In this document: piece by piece, positions 50,095-58,416 of the stretch
Layout: each line of letters starts with the position of its first letter
How positions within the stretch are numbered: the stretch's first letter is position 1
NCBI GenBank assembly: GCA_038117225.1
Contig: JAYOFM010000003.1
Coordinates: 18,115-82,114, forward strand
Source: JAYOFM01 sp038117225
GTDB lineage: Bacteria; Pseudomonadota; Alphaproteobacteria; Rhodospirillales; Casp-alpha2
Direction: 5' to 3'
Length of the DNA stretch: 64,000 nucleotides
Position numbers and translations under genes: made by a program
The notes under the pieces: generated by a model
The model's input: the letters and a program-made list of their open reading frames with translations, nothing else
Told to the model about the DNA's origin: nothing
Database searches by the model: none

Positions 50095-50739
50095 TCAGCC
50101 GTGTGCCACCGCGATTGCTTGGTTGAAGGCGAGGACTCCCGCCGCGGCGCCATCGGGATGGTCCCAGACTGCGGAGATAACGGCGAGGAAATCGGCGCCA
50201 GCGGCGACCAGCGGGGCGCAGTTGTCCGCGGTGATGCCGCCGATGGCGCAGCACTGCACGATGGTCGTCTCGGACCACCACTGCAGTAGTTCCGGCTCCG
50301 GGTGGTGCTCCGACTGTTTCGTCGGCGATGGAAAGAAGGCGCCGAAGGCGACGTAGTCGGCGCCCGCGTCGGCCGCGGTCATCGCGAGATGGCGCGACGC
50401 GTGACAGGTGACGCCGACGATGGCGTCGTCGCCGACAATGGCGCGGGCGTCGGCATAGGACGCGTCGGATTGCCCCACATGGACACCGTCGGCGCCGCAT
50501 TCGCTGGCCAGATCGGGGCGGTCATTCATGATCCATGGCACCTCGTGGGCGGCACAGATTGGGCCGATCACCTCTGCGGCGAGGCGGATCGCGTCGTCGT
50601 CGACATTCTTGAGCCGGATCTGTAGTGCCGCCACGTCGCCAGCGTCCAGCGCCGCGTCCAGGGTGTCGGGAAAGCGGACGAGATCAATCGACAGCGGGGT
50701 GATCAGGTAGAGACGGCTGGCGCGGCGTTTGGCGGTCAT
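50095..50739 (-). CDS. thiE: thiamine-phosphate synthase
   Basis: 214 residues from ATG 50739, which overlaps the stop of the upstream gene (ATGA); an ATG at 50754 lies inside that gene. TIM barrel with YLITP, DGVHVGQSD, IVGVTCHA (usual IGxS replaced by VTCH), ADYVAFGAFFPSPTK and AIGGITADNCAPLVAAGAD. Joins the thiazole and pyrimidine moieties of thiamine. Last gene of gap-unknown-thiE. No TPP riboswitch is visible ahead of the operon. Confidence 0.88.
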   Translation of the reverse strand: MTAKRRASRLYLITPLSIDLVRFPDTLDAALDAGDVAALQIRLKNVDDDAIRLAAEVIGPICAAHEVPWIMNDRPDLASECGADGVHVGQSDASYADARAIVGDDAIVGVTCHASRHLAMTAADAGADYVAFGAFFPSPTKQSEHHPEPELLQWWSETTIVQCCAIGGITADNCAPLVAAGADFLAVISAVWDHPDGAAAGVLAFNQAIAVAHG

Positions 50740-51155
50740 GCGCGGATCATCCATTCTTCCAAGGCGGTTTCGGGGTCGGCGACACCGAACAGATCCAGTG
50801 CCATCGTATCATCTTCATCCAAGCGGCGGCCCAACTGTCGGGCGATATCGTCGAGCCGGCGGCGCGGGGCATCGGCCAGATCGACGCGCACCGCATCGAC
50901 GCCGGCGCGGAGCGCGGCCAGGGCATGTCCGGCATCGACGCCGCAATCGAGAATGCCCCTGATGTTGCTGTCCGGATGGCGCCGTCGCGCCTCTGCAATC
51001 ATTGCCTGGAACACCAACGGACCGAGCGTTGCCGAGGCGCCGGGTGGGCTTCTAAGTGCAACCGGCAGTTCCAGCCGCGTCGACGCGGCGGCGGCGAGGG
51101 TCGCATGGTCAATGTCATGAACAATAACCGTCGGTCGTCTTTCGGCGCCTGTCAT
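50736..51155 (-). CDS. hypothetical protein between gap and thiE
   Basis: 139 residues from ATG 51155 (MTGAERRPTVIVHDIDHA); ATG 51227 would overlap the gap 3' end. Not a named family. Short alpha/beta pattern with PVALRSPPGASATLGPLVFQ, then GILDCGVDAGHALAALRAG, and ALEEWMIRA at the end, suggesting a compact Rossmann-like or TIM-type fragment. It follows gap by 13 bp and its stop overlaps thiE, so the three are probably one operon. Role unknown. Confidence 0.7.
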   Translation of the reverse strand: MTGAERRPTVIVHDIDHATLAAAASTRLELPVALRSPPGASATLGPLVFQAMIAEARRRHPDSNIRGILDCGVDAGHALAALRAGVDAVRVDLADAPRRRLDDIARQLGRRLDEDDTMALDLFGVADPETALEEWMIRA

Positions 51156-51168
51156 TGTCGTATGAACG

Positions 51169-52173
51169 CTAGGCTCGGGCCATCGCGACGGCGGTGTCTG
51201 GCATCCGATTGGCGAAGCCCCATTCATTATCGTACCAACTTAGAATGCGCACGAAGTTGCCATCCGTGACCTGGGTCTGGGTGCCATCGAAAATTGAGCT
51301 TGCCGGGTCGTGATTAAAATCGACGGAGACGAGCGGGTCGTCGACATATTCGAGGACGCCCTTCAGCGGACCGGCGGCGGCGGTTTGCATGGCGGCGTTG
51401 ATTTCCTCGGCTGTGGTGTCGCGGTCAGCGATGAAGGTCAAGTCGATCATCGACACGTTTGGTGTCGGTACCCGCACTGCGGTACCGTCGAGTTTGCCCG
51501 CCAATTCCGGTAACACAAGCCCAAGGGCGCGTGCGGCGCCGGTCGATGTGGGAATAATGGACATCGCCGTCGCCCGCGCCCGACGTGGGTCCTTGTGCAG
51601 GGTGTCCAGCAGCCTCTGGTCGCCGGTGTAGGAATGAACGGTGGTCATGAAGCCCTTTTCGATACCCAGCGTCTGGTGCAGCACATGGGCCACCGGGGCG
51701 AGGCAGTTCGTCGTGCACGACGCGTTCGACACCACTGTGTCCGCACCGACGAGCGTGCCATGGTTGACGCCATAGACGATGGTCTTGTCGGCATCCGTCA
51801 CCGGTGCCGAGACCAGGACCATCTTGGCGCCGGCGTCGAGGTGTTTGGCGGCGGCGTCGCGGTTCGTGAACAGGCCGGTGCATTCCAGTGCCACGTCGAC
51901 GTCGAGTTCGCCCCACGGCAATGCCGCCGGGTCCCGCTCGGCCGACACCTTCATGGGGCCGGTACCGGCGTCGATGGTATCACCGTCAACCGTGACGTCG
52001 CCGGGGAAGCGCCCGTGCACCGAGTCGTACTTCAGCAGGTGCGCGTTCATATCGACCGGCCCGAGGTCGTTGATGCCGACGACCTGCACGTCTTTACGGC
52101 CCGATTCCATGATTCCGCGCAACACCAACCGGCCGATGCGCCCAAAGCCATTGATCGCAACGCGAACCGACAT
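51169..52173 (-). CDS. gap: glyceraldehyde-3-phosphate dehydrogenase
   Basis: 334 residues from ATG 52173 (MSVRVAINGFGRIGR), with GGAGAAA upstream. NAD-dependent glycolytic and gluconeogenic enzyme. Catalytic C153 in SNASCTTNCLAP, His in the HSYTGDQ block, NAD-selecting Asp36 in GINDLG. Usual neighbours pgk and fba are not adjacent, unlike many relatives. A hairpin (GACGCC/GGCGTC, 52195-52219) lies in its leader. Confidence 0.94.
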   Translation of the reverse strand: MSVRVAINGFGRIGRLVLRGIMESGRKDVQVVGINDLGPVDMNAHLLKYDSVHGRFPGDVTVDGDTIDAGTGPMKVSAERDPAALPWGELDVDVALECTGLFTNRDAAAKHLDAGAKMVLVSAPVTDADKTIVYGVNHGTLVGADTVVSNASCTTNCLAPVAHVLHQTLGIEKGFMTTVHSYTGDQRLLDTLHKDPRRARATAMSIIPTSTGAARALGLVLPELAGKLDGTAVRVPTPNVSMIDLTFIADRDTTAEEINAAMQTAAAGPLKGVLEYVDDPLVSVDFNHDPASSIFDGTQTQVTDGNFVRILSWYDNEWGFANRMPDTAVAMARA

Positions 52174-52508
52174 TTTATTTCTCCATGCGCCAAGGACGCC
52201 AGGGGGTCCTGGTGGCGTCGTGTGAACCCTGTATGAATTAGCCCGCAACATCCAAAGAACGGGCCGTTCCGTCAATCCCAGAGTCCGCTCGCGCGCACTT
52301 TAAGTCCCCAATGACATGGGTCCGTTAGGCGGTCATGACAGTTGCGCGAAGTGCTGTTTTTTCATTGTCCGACAAGCCATTGTCGAAGATGCTTGAGACA
52401 ATGCTTGACGCCGAATCGCGGCCAGGCTTATTGTTGGTTGTATTACGCGACCATCGACGATCGGATGTGGCCAACGCCGGTCATTGTCGATGAGAATTGG
52501 AGCCTGGG
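52174..52508. other. 335-bp divergent intergenic region between gap and the DUF4164 gene
   Basis: No reading frame of note. On the minus side, a stem GACGCC/GGCGTC with inner CCAGG/CCTGG (52195-52219) lies in the gap leader. On the plus side, a TTGACG ... TATTGT promoter-like pair (52405-52434). TTGTCG/GACAA-type short repeats occur around 52376-52401 but form nothing convincing. Confidence 0.5.
52405..52434 (+). promoter_or_regulatory. sigma-70-like promoter for the DUF4164-zapA-6S unit
   Basis: TTGACG, 18-base spacer, TATTGT. The -35 element is strong, the -10 weak. It lies about 75 bp before the DUF4164 start. Confidence 0.4.
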
Positions 52509-52781
52509 ATGCAAAATACGCCAATTGCCAAAACCAGCCGTGTCGCGCGGGCGCACGAGCGCCTCGAATCAGCGATCACGCACCTCGAACAGGCGATGTC
52601 GGCCCGCGTGGCGCGGGACGGAGATGCCGGCGCGGATGCTGGTGAGGCTGAGGCACTGCGCCAGCAAAACGAACAGCTGCGCCAACTTAACGCCGATGCC
52701 GCGCACCGTCTCGATCACGCCATCGGTCGCCTGGGCTGTGCGCTGGCGGGCGACGCCGCGCACGACGTGGCGGCGGAATAG
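52509..52781 (+). CDS. DUF4164-family coiled-coil protein
   Basis: 90 residues from ATG 52509, with TGGAGCC before it. Two helices with heptads (ARAHERLESAITHLEQAM and EALRQQNEQLRQLNADAAHR). The family is found next to zapA in alphaproteobacteria and is presumed to act in division, but this has not been shown. Ends 12 bp before zapA. Confidence 0.75.
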   Translation: MQNTPIAKTSRVARAHERLESAITHLEQAMSARVARDGDAGADAGEAEALRQQNEQLRQLNADAAHRLDHAIGRLGCALAGDAAHDVAAE

Positions 52782-52793
52782 GGGCGACGGGAC

Positions 52794-53129
52794 ATGTCAC
52801 AGGTCAACGTCAGCATCAACGGTCGTCGCTACCCCATCGCATGTGACGACGGCCAGGAAGCCCATCTGGCGCGCCTCGGCGCCTATGTCGACAAGCGGGT
52901 CGGCGAATTGACCGCGGCGCTGGGATCGCCGATCAGCGATTCCCATTTGCTGGTGATGGTGTCCCTGCTGGTCGCCGATGAACTGTCGGACGCCTATTCC
53001 GAGATCGATACGCTGAAGGGCGACAGCGGCGCGGCGGCCGTGGCCGACGCCGAGGAAACTCTGTCCCTGCGCATGGAAAACCTGGCGCAGCGCATCGAAC
53101 ACATTGCCGAGAGCCTCGAAGCGCCCTAA
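52794..53129 (+). CDS. zapA: cell-division protein ZapA
   Basis: FtsZ-bundling protein, 111 residues. Family signature: VNVSINGRRYPIACDDGQE then HLARLGAYVDKRVGELT, followed by LLVMVSLLVADELSDAY and a C-terminal coiled coil (LSLRMENLAQRIEHIAESLE). Followed by the 6S RNA, the conserved zapA-ssrS-cyclo-ligase order known from many proteobacteria. Confidence 0.92.
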   Translation: MSQVNVSINGRRYPIACDDGQEAHLARLGAYVDKRVGELTAALGSPISDSHLLVMVSLLVADELSDAYSEIDTLKGDSGAAAVADAEETLSLRMENLAQRIEHIAESLEAP

Positions 53130-53137
53130 GTATGACT

Positions 53138-53290
53138 CGGGCGGTTGCTGAGGAACGCGTAAGCTTACGTAATCCCAGGGGCCTAAATCACCTCTCGGGA
53201 GCTGTCCCTGTCGAACTCTTGGGTTCGTTACACGGTGCCCACCTGCAACAGCAGGCCACGGAGGATTTCATAGCTGACGGTTCCGCCGGC
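53138..53290 (+). ncRNA. ssrS: 6S RNA
   Basis: Identified by position between zapA and the 5-formyl-THF cyclo-ligase and by its stems: terminal hairpin CGAAC/GTTCG around TCTTGG (53212-53227), GGGAGCTGTCCC just before it, 3'-side hairpin CCTGC-AACA-GCAGG, and closing pairing GGCGG with CCGCC at the ends. CGTAAGCTTACG (53157-53168) is a perfect palindrome near the 5' end. 6S binds the sigma-70 holoenzyme in stationary phase. Ends are approximate. Confidence 0.7.
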
Positions 53291-53350
53291 GCCGCCCACT
53301 TCCTTTCCGCCGATAATCGTGTCGCCACGATGGCGTAGACCCGTCGCCGC

Positions 53351-53406
53351 CATGACCATTTCCCCATGACCATTTCCCCATGACGACTTCTCCATGACCA
53401 TTGCTC
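53351..53406 (+). repeat. four tandem 14-bp repeats spanning the cyclo-ligase start
   Basis: Units begin at 53351, 53365, 53379 and 53393: CATGACCATTTCCC twice exactly, then CATGACGACTTCTC and CATGACCATTGCTC. The last contains the real start codon. Fourteen is not a multiple of three, so each unit shifts the frame by one. Confidence 0.9.
53352..53397 (+). other. three coupled 5-codon minicistrons leading into the cyclo-ligase
   Basis: The reading frames ATG 53352-TGA 53369, ATG 53366-TGA 53383 and ATG 53380-TGA 53397 each encode five residues (MTISP, MTISP, MTTSP). Each TGA overlaps the next ATG as ATGA, and the third overlaps ATG 53394 of the cyclo-ligase. None has a good Shine-Dalgarno. 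Translation of these peptides is not demonstrated; only the arrangement is seen. Confidence 0.55.
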
Positions 53407-53978
53407 AAATCGATAAGAACCGCCTGCGTCGAGAGGCTCGGACCCGGCGCGGCGAGGCCGCCATCGCATTCCCGGATGCCGGTGTTAGGCTGGCCGACAA
53501 TCTTGATGCGCTTCGCCGCAGCGAAACCCGCTGGATCGACGGCGCGTCCGTGTCGGCGTTCTGGCCCATGGGCGATGAAATCGACGTGCGCCCGACAATG
53601 CGGCGTCTCGATGCGGCGGGATACCCAATTTTGTTGCCGGTAATGGTGGCCAAGGCGACGCCGCTGATGTTCCGGCGCTGGCGGCCCGACACAGTCTTGG
53701 TGGATGGTGGATTCGGCACTTCCATGCCGCCGGCGGATGCGCCGGAGGGAACCCCCGACGTGCTCCTGGTGCCGCTGCTTTCCTTTGACCGGCGGGGTTA
53801 TCGATTGGGATATGGCGGTGGCTTCTATGATCGCACGCTGGAAGCGCTGGCGGCACGGGGAATTCTCGCCGTCGGTGTCGGTTTCGCCGATCAGGAGGTG
53901 GACGCGGTGCCCCGCGATGCGCATGATTGGCGCCTCGATGGCATGGTCACTGAGCGCGAAATTATTCGCGTCGAATAA
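53394..53978 (+). CDS. 5-formyltetrahydrofolate cyclo-ligase
   Basis: 194 residues. ATP-dependent conversion of 5-formyl-THF to 5,10-methenyl-THF. Family motifs: LRREARTRR N-terminus, DVLLVPLLSFDRRGYRLGYGGGFYDR near 120-145, and VGVGFADQEVDAVP. The start ATG 53394 overlaps the third minicistron's stop; no Shine-Dalgarno is seen close to it, so initiation may depend on re-initiation. Follows 6S RNA as in E. coli (ygfA). Confidence 0.9.
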   Translation: MTIAQIDKNRLRREARTRRGEAAIAFPDAGVRLADNLDALRRSETRWIDGASVSAFWPMGDEIDVRPTMRRLDAAGYPILLPVMVAKATPLMFRRWRPDTVLVDGGFGTSMPPADAPEGTPDVLLVPLLSFDRRGYRLGYGGGFYDRTLEALAARGILAVGVGFADQEVDAVPRDAHDWRLDGMVTEREIIRVE

Positions 53979-53992
53979 TCCGGGGAGACTTT

Positions 53993-54820
53993 ATGCGCAT
54001 TCTTATCGTCGGCGATCTGGTCGGCCGCTCCGGCCGCGACGCCGTCAGCGAACACATTCCCGGTTTGCGGGACGAACTGGGTCTCGACTTCGTCGTCGTC
54101 AACGGCGAGAACGCGGCGCACGGTTTCGGCATAACCGATAAGATCTGCGGCGCCGTGTTCCAGGCCGGCGCCGACTGCATCACCACCGGAAATCATGTCT
54201 GGGATCAGCGCGAGATCATGAACACGATTGACGATGAGCCACGTCTGCTGCGGCCGCTCAACTATCCGCCGGGCACGCCCGGCAACGGCCATGGCGTGTT
54301 CACCGCCCAGGATGGTCGCAAGGTGCTGGTGGTCAACGCCATGGCGCGACTGTATATGGATCCGCTCGACGATCCCTTCGCCGCCATCGAGGAACTGCTG
54401 CGCGATAAGCACATGGGCGCCGGCGGCAACATCGCCGCCGCGATCATCGATTTCCACGGCGAGGCGACCAGCGAAAAGCAATCCCTTGCAACCATCCTGG
54501 ACGGCCGCGTGACGGCGGTCGTGGGGACGCACACGCATGTGCCGACGGCGGATCATCGCATTCTGCCGGGCGGCACCGCCTATCAATCGGATCTCGGCAT
54601 GACGGGCGACTATGATTCCGTCATTGGCATGCAGAAGGCGAATGCCAGCGCCCGTTTCGTCACCAAGCTGCCGCAGGGGCGGCTGGAGCCGGCCGACGGC
54701 GCGGCGACCCTGTGCGGTCTTTTCGTCGAGACCGATGACGTGACCGGGCTGGCCCGTCGCGTGCAGCCGATCCGCGTCGGTGGCGCGCTTGATCAGGCGC
54801 GGCCGACCATTGCCGATTGA
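53993..54820 (+). CDS. YmdB-type metallophosphoesterase (TIGR00282 family)
   Basis: 275 residues, 14 bp after the cyclo-ligase. Calcineurin-like metal motifs: ILIVGDLVGRSGRD, VVNGENAAHGFG, TGNHVWDQ and the HGEATSEKQ / GTHTHVPTAD blocks. Members hydrolyse cyclic nucleotides, such as 2',3'-cAMP. Hallmark residues are intact. Confidence 0.9.
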   Translation: MRILIVGDLVGRSGRDAVSEHIPGLRDELGLDFVVVNGENAAHGFGITDKICGAVFQAGADCITTGNHVWDQREIMNTIDDEPRLLRPLNYPPGTPGNGHGVFTAQDGRKVLVVNAMARLYMDPLDDPFAAIEELLRDKHMGAGGNIAAAIIDFHGEATSEKQSLATILDGRVTAVVGTHTHVPTADHRILPGGTAYQSDLGMTGDYDSVIGMQKANASARFVTKLPQGRLEPADGAATLCGLFVETDDVTGLARRVQPIRVGGALDQARPTIAD

Positions 54821-54900
54821 GTACCATGGCGGCTGTTTACGGCCCCCACATATGGTATAAGCGTGAATTCGCGACACGGGATTTAGGGTACTGAGGCGTC

Positions 54901-55647
54901 ATGGCTGGCCATTCAAAATTCAAGAACATCATGCATCGCAAGGGCGCGCAGGACAAAAAGCGCGCCAAGGTTTTCACCAAGCTGATCCGCGAAATTACGG
55001 TGGCGGCCAAGGTCGGCCTGCCTGATCCGGATTCAAATCCGCGGCTGCGCAGCGCCATTACCGCGGCGCGCCAGGCCAACATGGCCAACGAGACCATCAA
55101 CCGGGCTATTTCGAAGGGTTCCGGCGACGATGATACCAATTACGAGGAAATCCAGTATGAGGGCTACGGCCCCGGTGGCGTGGCGCTGATCGTCGAGGCG
55201 TTGACCGATAACCGCAACCGGACCGCCTCGGAAGTCCGCGCCGCATTTTCCAAGAACGGCGGTTCGCTGGGCGAGACCGGCAGCGTCAGCTTCATGTTTG
55301 AACGGGTCGGCCTGATCCTCTATCCGGCCGAGGTCGCCGACGCCGACACTATGTTCGAAGCGGCCCTGGAAGCTGGCGCGTCGAACGTGGAAAGCGGCGA
55401 CGACGGCCACGAGGTGACCTGCGCGCCGGACGATTTCAGCCAGGTGCGCGATGCCCTGGCCGAACAGTTTGGCGATGCGGAAACGGCTCGGCTCGATTGG
55501 AAGCCGCAGAACGAGGTCGCCATCGACGAGGATGCGGCGTCGACGCTGTTCAAGCTGATCGACCTGCTAGAAGACAATGACGACGTGCAGCGTGTCGCCA
55601 GTAATTTCGACGTCGCCGAAGAAGTGCTCGAACGCCTCAGTGCCTGA
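54901..55647 (+). CDS. yebC: YebC/PmpR-family regulatory or ribosome-associated protein
   Basis: 248 residues, three-domain family. N-terminus MAGHSKFKNIMHRKGAQDKKR and the following FTKLIREI are diagnostic, as are YEGYGPGGVALIVEALTDNRNRT and FSKNGGSLGETGSVSFMFERVG. YebC proteins are now linked to polyproline translation and to transcription. Precedes ruvC, the usual order. Confidence 0.94.
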   Translation: MAGHSKFKNIMHRKGAQDKKRAKVFTKLIREITVAAKVGLPDPDSNPRLRSAITAARQANMANETINRAISKGSGDDDTNYEEIQYEGYGPGGVALIVEALTDNRNRTASEVRAAFSKNGGSLGETGSVSFMFERVGLILYPAEVADADTMFEAALEAGASNVESGDDGHEVTCAPDDFSQVRDALAEQFGDAETARLDWKPQNEVAIDEDAASTLFKLIDLLEDNDDVQRVASNFDVAEEVLERLSA

Positions 55648-55685
55648 GCGTTCGATAAACCGACGGCGGCAGGGGTAGGGACGCC

Positions 55686-56192
55686 ATGCGGATCATCGGT
55701 TTCGACCCGGGACTGCAGAAAACCGGCTGGGGCATCATCGAGGCCGAGGACAATCGCCTTCGCCACGTCGCCAATGGCGTCGTCCGCACCCGGGCGGCGG
55801 ACGATCTGGCGACACGGCTGAAGGCCCTGCACGACGGACTAACACTCGTCGTGGAAAGCTATCGGCCGGCCGAGGCGGCGGTCGAACAGAGCTTCGCCAA
55901 CAAAAACCCGACGGCGACTTTGAAACTCGGCCAGGCTCGCGGTATCGCGTTGCTGGTGCCGGCGCAGGCGGGACTCACGGTAGTCGAATACTTGCCCAAT
56001 CTCGTGAAGAAGACGGTCGTCGGCGCTGGCCACGCGGCCAAGGAACAGATTCAGGCGATGATCGCCGTGTTGCTGCCGGCGGCGGATGTCGCCAACGCCG
56101 ACGCGGCGGACGCGCTGGCCGTCGCCATCTGCCATGCCCATCACCGCCAAACCGCCGGACGCATCGCGCGCTTCGTCGAGGTCGCCTCATGA
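55686..56192 (+). CDS. ruvC: Holliday-junction resolvase RuvC
   Basis: 168 residues. The four acidic catalytic residues are D7 (FDPG), E67 (AVEQSF), D139 and D142 (ADAADALA). Cleaves Holliday junctions held by RuvAB. Start ATG 55686 (MRIIGFDPGLQKTG). Its stop overlaps ruvA's start. Confidence 0.95.
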   Translation: MRIIGFDPGLQKTGWGIIEAEDNRLRHVANGVVRTRAADDLATRLKALHDGLTLVVESYRPAEAAVEQSFANKNPTATLKLGQARGIALLVPAQAGLTVVEYLPNLVKKTVVGAGHAAKEQIQAMIAVLLPAADVANADAADALAVAICHAHHRQTAGRIARFVEVAS

Positions 56193-56830
56193 TCGCCCTG
56201 CTCAAGGGGCTCGTGGCCTCGCTGGGTGATGACCATGCGGTGATCGATGTCGGCGGTGTCGGCTACCGGGTTTACTGTTCGTCGCGATCGCTCGGCCGCA
56301 TGGCGAAGGGCGAGGCGGTGATGCTGCACGTGGAAACCCACGTGCGCGAGGATCATATCCATCTGTTCGGTTTCCTGGCCGAGATCGAACGCGACTGGTT
56401 CAACCTGCTGACCACCGTGCAAGGGGTCGGCGCCCGGGTCGCGCTTGGAATACTCGGTGTGTTGGAGACGGATGATCTGTTGCGCGCCATCGCCGCCGCC
56501 GACAAGGCCGCCGTTACCCAGGCCCCCGGCGTCGGGCCGAAACTGGCGGCGCGCATTCTTTCCGAACTCAAGGACAAGGCCGGCAAGCTGGCGCTCGGCG
56601 CCGCCGCGCGCGGTGACATGCCGGCCGGCCCGCAGGTCATGGGAACCGCCGACGGCAACGTCGGCGACGCCGTGTCGGCGCTGGTCAATCTCGGTTACAG
56701 CCCATCACAGGCATTGGTCGCGGTTTCCAGCGCCGCCGGACGCCTCGGCACGGATGCGCCCATCGAAACCCTGATCCGCGAAGGCTTGGGCGAACTGGCG
56801 CCGGCCGATCACGCGGCGGCAGCCCGATAG
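56189..56830 (+). CDS. ruvA: Holliday-junction DNA helicase subunit RuvA
   Basis: 213 residues, ATGA overlap with ruvC. N-terminal OB fold (MIALLKGLVASLGDDHAVIDVGGVGYRV in pieces), acidic-pin region, HhH motifs VQGVGARVALGILG and APGVGPKLAARILSELKDK, and C-terminal domain ending in AVSALVNLGYSPSQA that contacts RuvB. Complete. Confidence 0.95.
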   Translation: MIALLKGLVASLGDDHAVIDVGGVGYRVYCSSRSLGRMAKGEAVMLHVETHVREDHIHLFGFLAEIERDWFNLLTTVQGVGARVALGILGVLETDDLLRAIAAADKAAVTQAPGVGPKLAARILSELKDKAGKLALGAAARGDMPAGPQVMGTADGNVGDAVSALVNLGYSPSQALVAVSSAAGRLGTDAPIETLIREGLGELAPADHAAAAR

Positions 56831-57901
56831 ATGGCGCCGGAATTCGAAATGGATGACGACCGGGTGGTGGCGCCCGAAGCCTCGCCAACGGACAGCCCGG
56901 ATGTCGCCCTGCGACCACAGCGGCTGGCGGATTTCGTCGGCCAGAACCAGGTACGCGAAAACCTTGCCGTGTTTGTTGCGGCGGCGACGCAGCGCGGCGA
57001 GGCGCTTGACCATGTGTTGCTTCACGGGCCGCCCGGCCTCGGAAAGACGACTCTGGCCAGCATCGTGTCGCGGGAACTCGGCGTCGGTTTTCGCGCCACC
57101 TCCGGGCCGGTGATCGCGCGCGCCGGTGATCTGGCGGCCATTCTCACCAACTTGCAGCCTCGCGACGTGTTGTTCATCGACGAAATTCACCGGCTCAGCC
57201 CGGCGGTCGAGGAAATCCTCTATCCGGCGATGGAAGATTTTCAGCTCGACCTGATCATCGGCGAAGGGCCGGCGGCGCGCAGCGTGCGCATCGATTTACC
57301 ACCGTTCACCCTGGTCGGCGCGACGACGCGTTCGGGGCTTATCACGACGCCATTGCGGGAACGCTTCGGTATTCCATTGCGCGTCGATTTTTATCCGCCC
57401 GAGGAACTGCAGAAGATCGTGCGGCGCGGCGCCGCCCTATTGGAATTTGAGCTGAGCGATGACGGCGCGGCGGAGATCGCCCGGCGTTCGCGGGGCACGC
57501 CGCGGGTATCCGGCCGTCTGTTACGGCGTGTGCGGGACTTTGCCGCCCTCGACGGCGGCGGTCCGGTCGATGCGGCGGCGGCCGATGCCGCCCTGCAGCG
57601 GCTGGAAGTCGACAAGCGCGGCCTCGACGCCATGGATCGGCGCTATCTGATCTGTATTGCCGAAAGCTATGGCGGCGGGCCGGTGGGAGTCGAAACCCTG
57701 GCCGCGGCGTTGTCCGAGCAACGTGACACCATCGAGGAAGTCATCGAGCCCTATTTGATCCAGGAAGGGTTGCTGATGCGGACCCCGCGCGGTCGCATGG
57801 TGACTGCCGCCGCCTTCACCCATGTCGGCCTGCGGCCGCCAAAGAACCTGGCCCAGCTTGAACTGATCGCTGTCGACGAGGATGCGGAAGATGTCGGCTA
57901 A
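56831..57901 (+). CDS. ruvB: Holliday-junction DNA helicase subunit RuvB
   Basis: 356 residues, starts right after ruvA. AAA+ ATPase: Walker A GPPGLGKTT, Walker B LFIDEIHRL, sensor GATTRSGLI and arginine finger region RERFGI, winged-helix C-terminus RTPRGRMVTAAAFTHVG. The N-terminus carries LRPQRLADFVGQNQVREN. Complete. Confidence 0.96.
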   Translation: MAPEFEMDDDRVVAPEASPTDSPDVALRPQRLADFVGQNQVRENLAVFVAAATQRGEALDHVLLHGPPGLGKTTLASIVSRELGVGFRATSGPVIARAGDLAAILTNLQPRDVLFIDEIHRLSPAVEEILYPAMEDFQLDLIIGEGPAARSVRIDLPPFTLVGATTRSGLITTPLRERFGIPLRVDFYPPEELQKIVRRGAALLEFELSDDGAAEIARRSRGTPRVSGRLLRRVRDFAALDGGGPVDAAAADAALQRLEVDKRGLDAMDRRYLICIAESYGGGPVGVETLAAALSEQRDTIEEVIEPYLIQEGLLMRTPRGRMVTAAAFTHVGLRPPKNLAQLELIAVDEDAEDVG

Positions 57902-58325
57902 GCCCGCCGGGTCAGTGTCAATCGATGATGCGGTCCACGTGTTCCCGATACGGGTCTATTTCGAGGACACCGACGCGGGTGGCATCGTCTACTACGCCAA
58001 CTATCTTCGCTTCGCCGAACGCGCGCGCACGGAAATGCTGCGCGGCGCCGGCATTGAAAGTTCACGCCTGATGGCGGAACAGGGGATCGCGCTAGCGGTT
58101 CGCGAATGTCACACGCACTACCTGAAACCGGCGCGGTTGGATGACGCCCTGGAAATCGAGACCCGCGTCGCCGCCGTCGGTGGTGCGTCGATCACGCTTG
58201 ATCAGCGGGTGCTCCGCGATGACGAGCCGCTGGTGACAATTGACCTGCGGCTCGCCTGCATGGGCGGCGATGGCCGGCCGAAACGGTTGCCGTCAGTGCT
58301 TTGTGATGCGATGCAGTCGCTATAA
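57891..58325 (+). CDS. ybgC: tol-pal associated acyl-CoA thioesterase YbgC
   Basis: 144 residues from ATG 57891, overlapping ruvB by 11 bp; ATG 57882 would add three residues. Hotdog fold with VYFEDTDAGGIVYYANYLRF carrying the catalytic Asp and the family's ERARTEML. Small-acyl thioesterase that precedes tolQ in many proteobacteria. It is distinct from the thioesterase at 39.9 kb. Confidence 0.92.
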   Translation: MSAKPAGSVSIDDAVHVFPIRVYFEDTDAGGIVYYANYLRFAERARTEMLRGAGIESSRLMAEQGIALAVRECHTHYLKPARLDDALEIETRVAAVGGASITLDQRVLRDDEPLVTIDLRLACMGGDGRPKRLPSVLCDAMQSL

Positions 58326-58416
58326 GTCTGCCATGAAAACGCCACATCATCCGCATAGGTCATGGTAATTCATGCGAATGGGGGCTCAACCAAACGAGGA
58401 CGGTCGAGAGTAACGA

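Noticed and set aside
50095..52173. TPP riboswitch for thiE
   Set aside because: thiE is the third gene of the gap operon with ATGA coupling; no thi-box sequence was seen upstream of gap or thiE.
54835..54865. Promoter TTTACG...TATAAG upstream of yebC
   Set aside because: The spacer is only about 14 bases, too short for a sigma-70 promoter.
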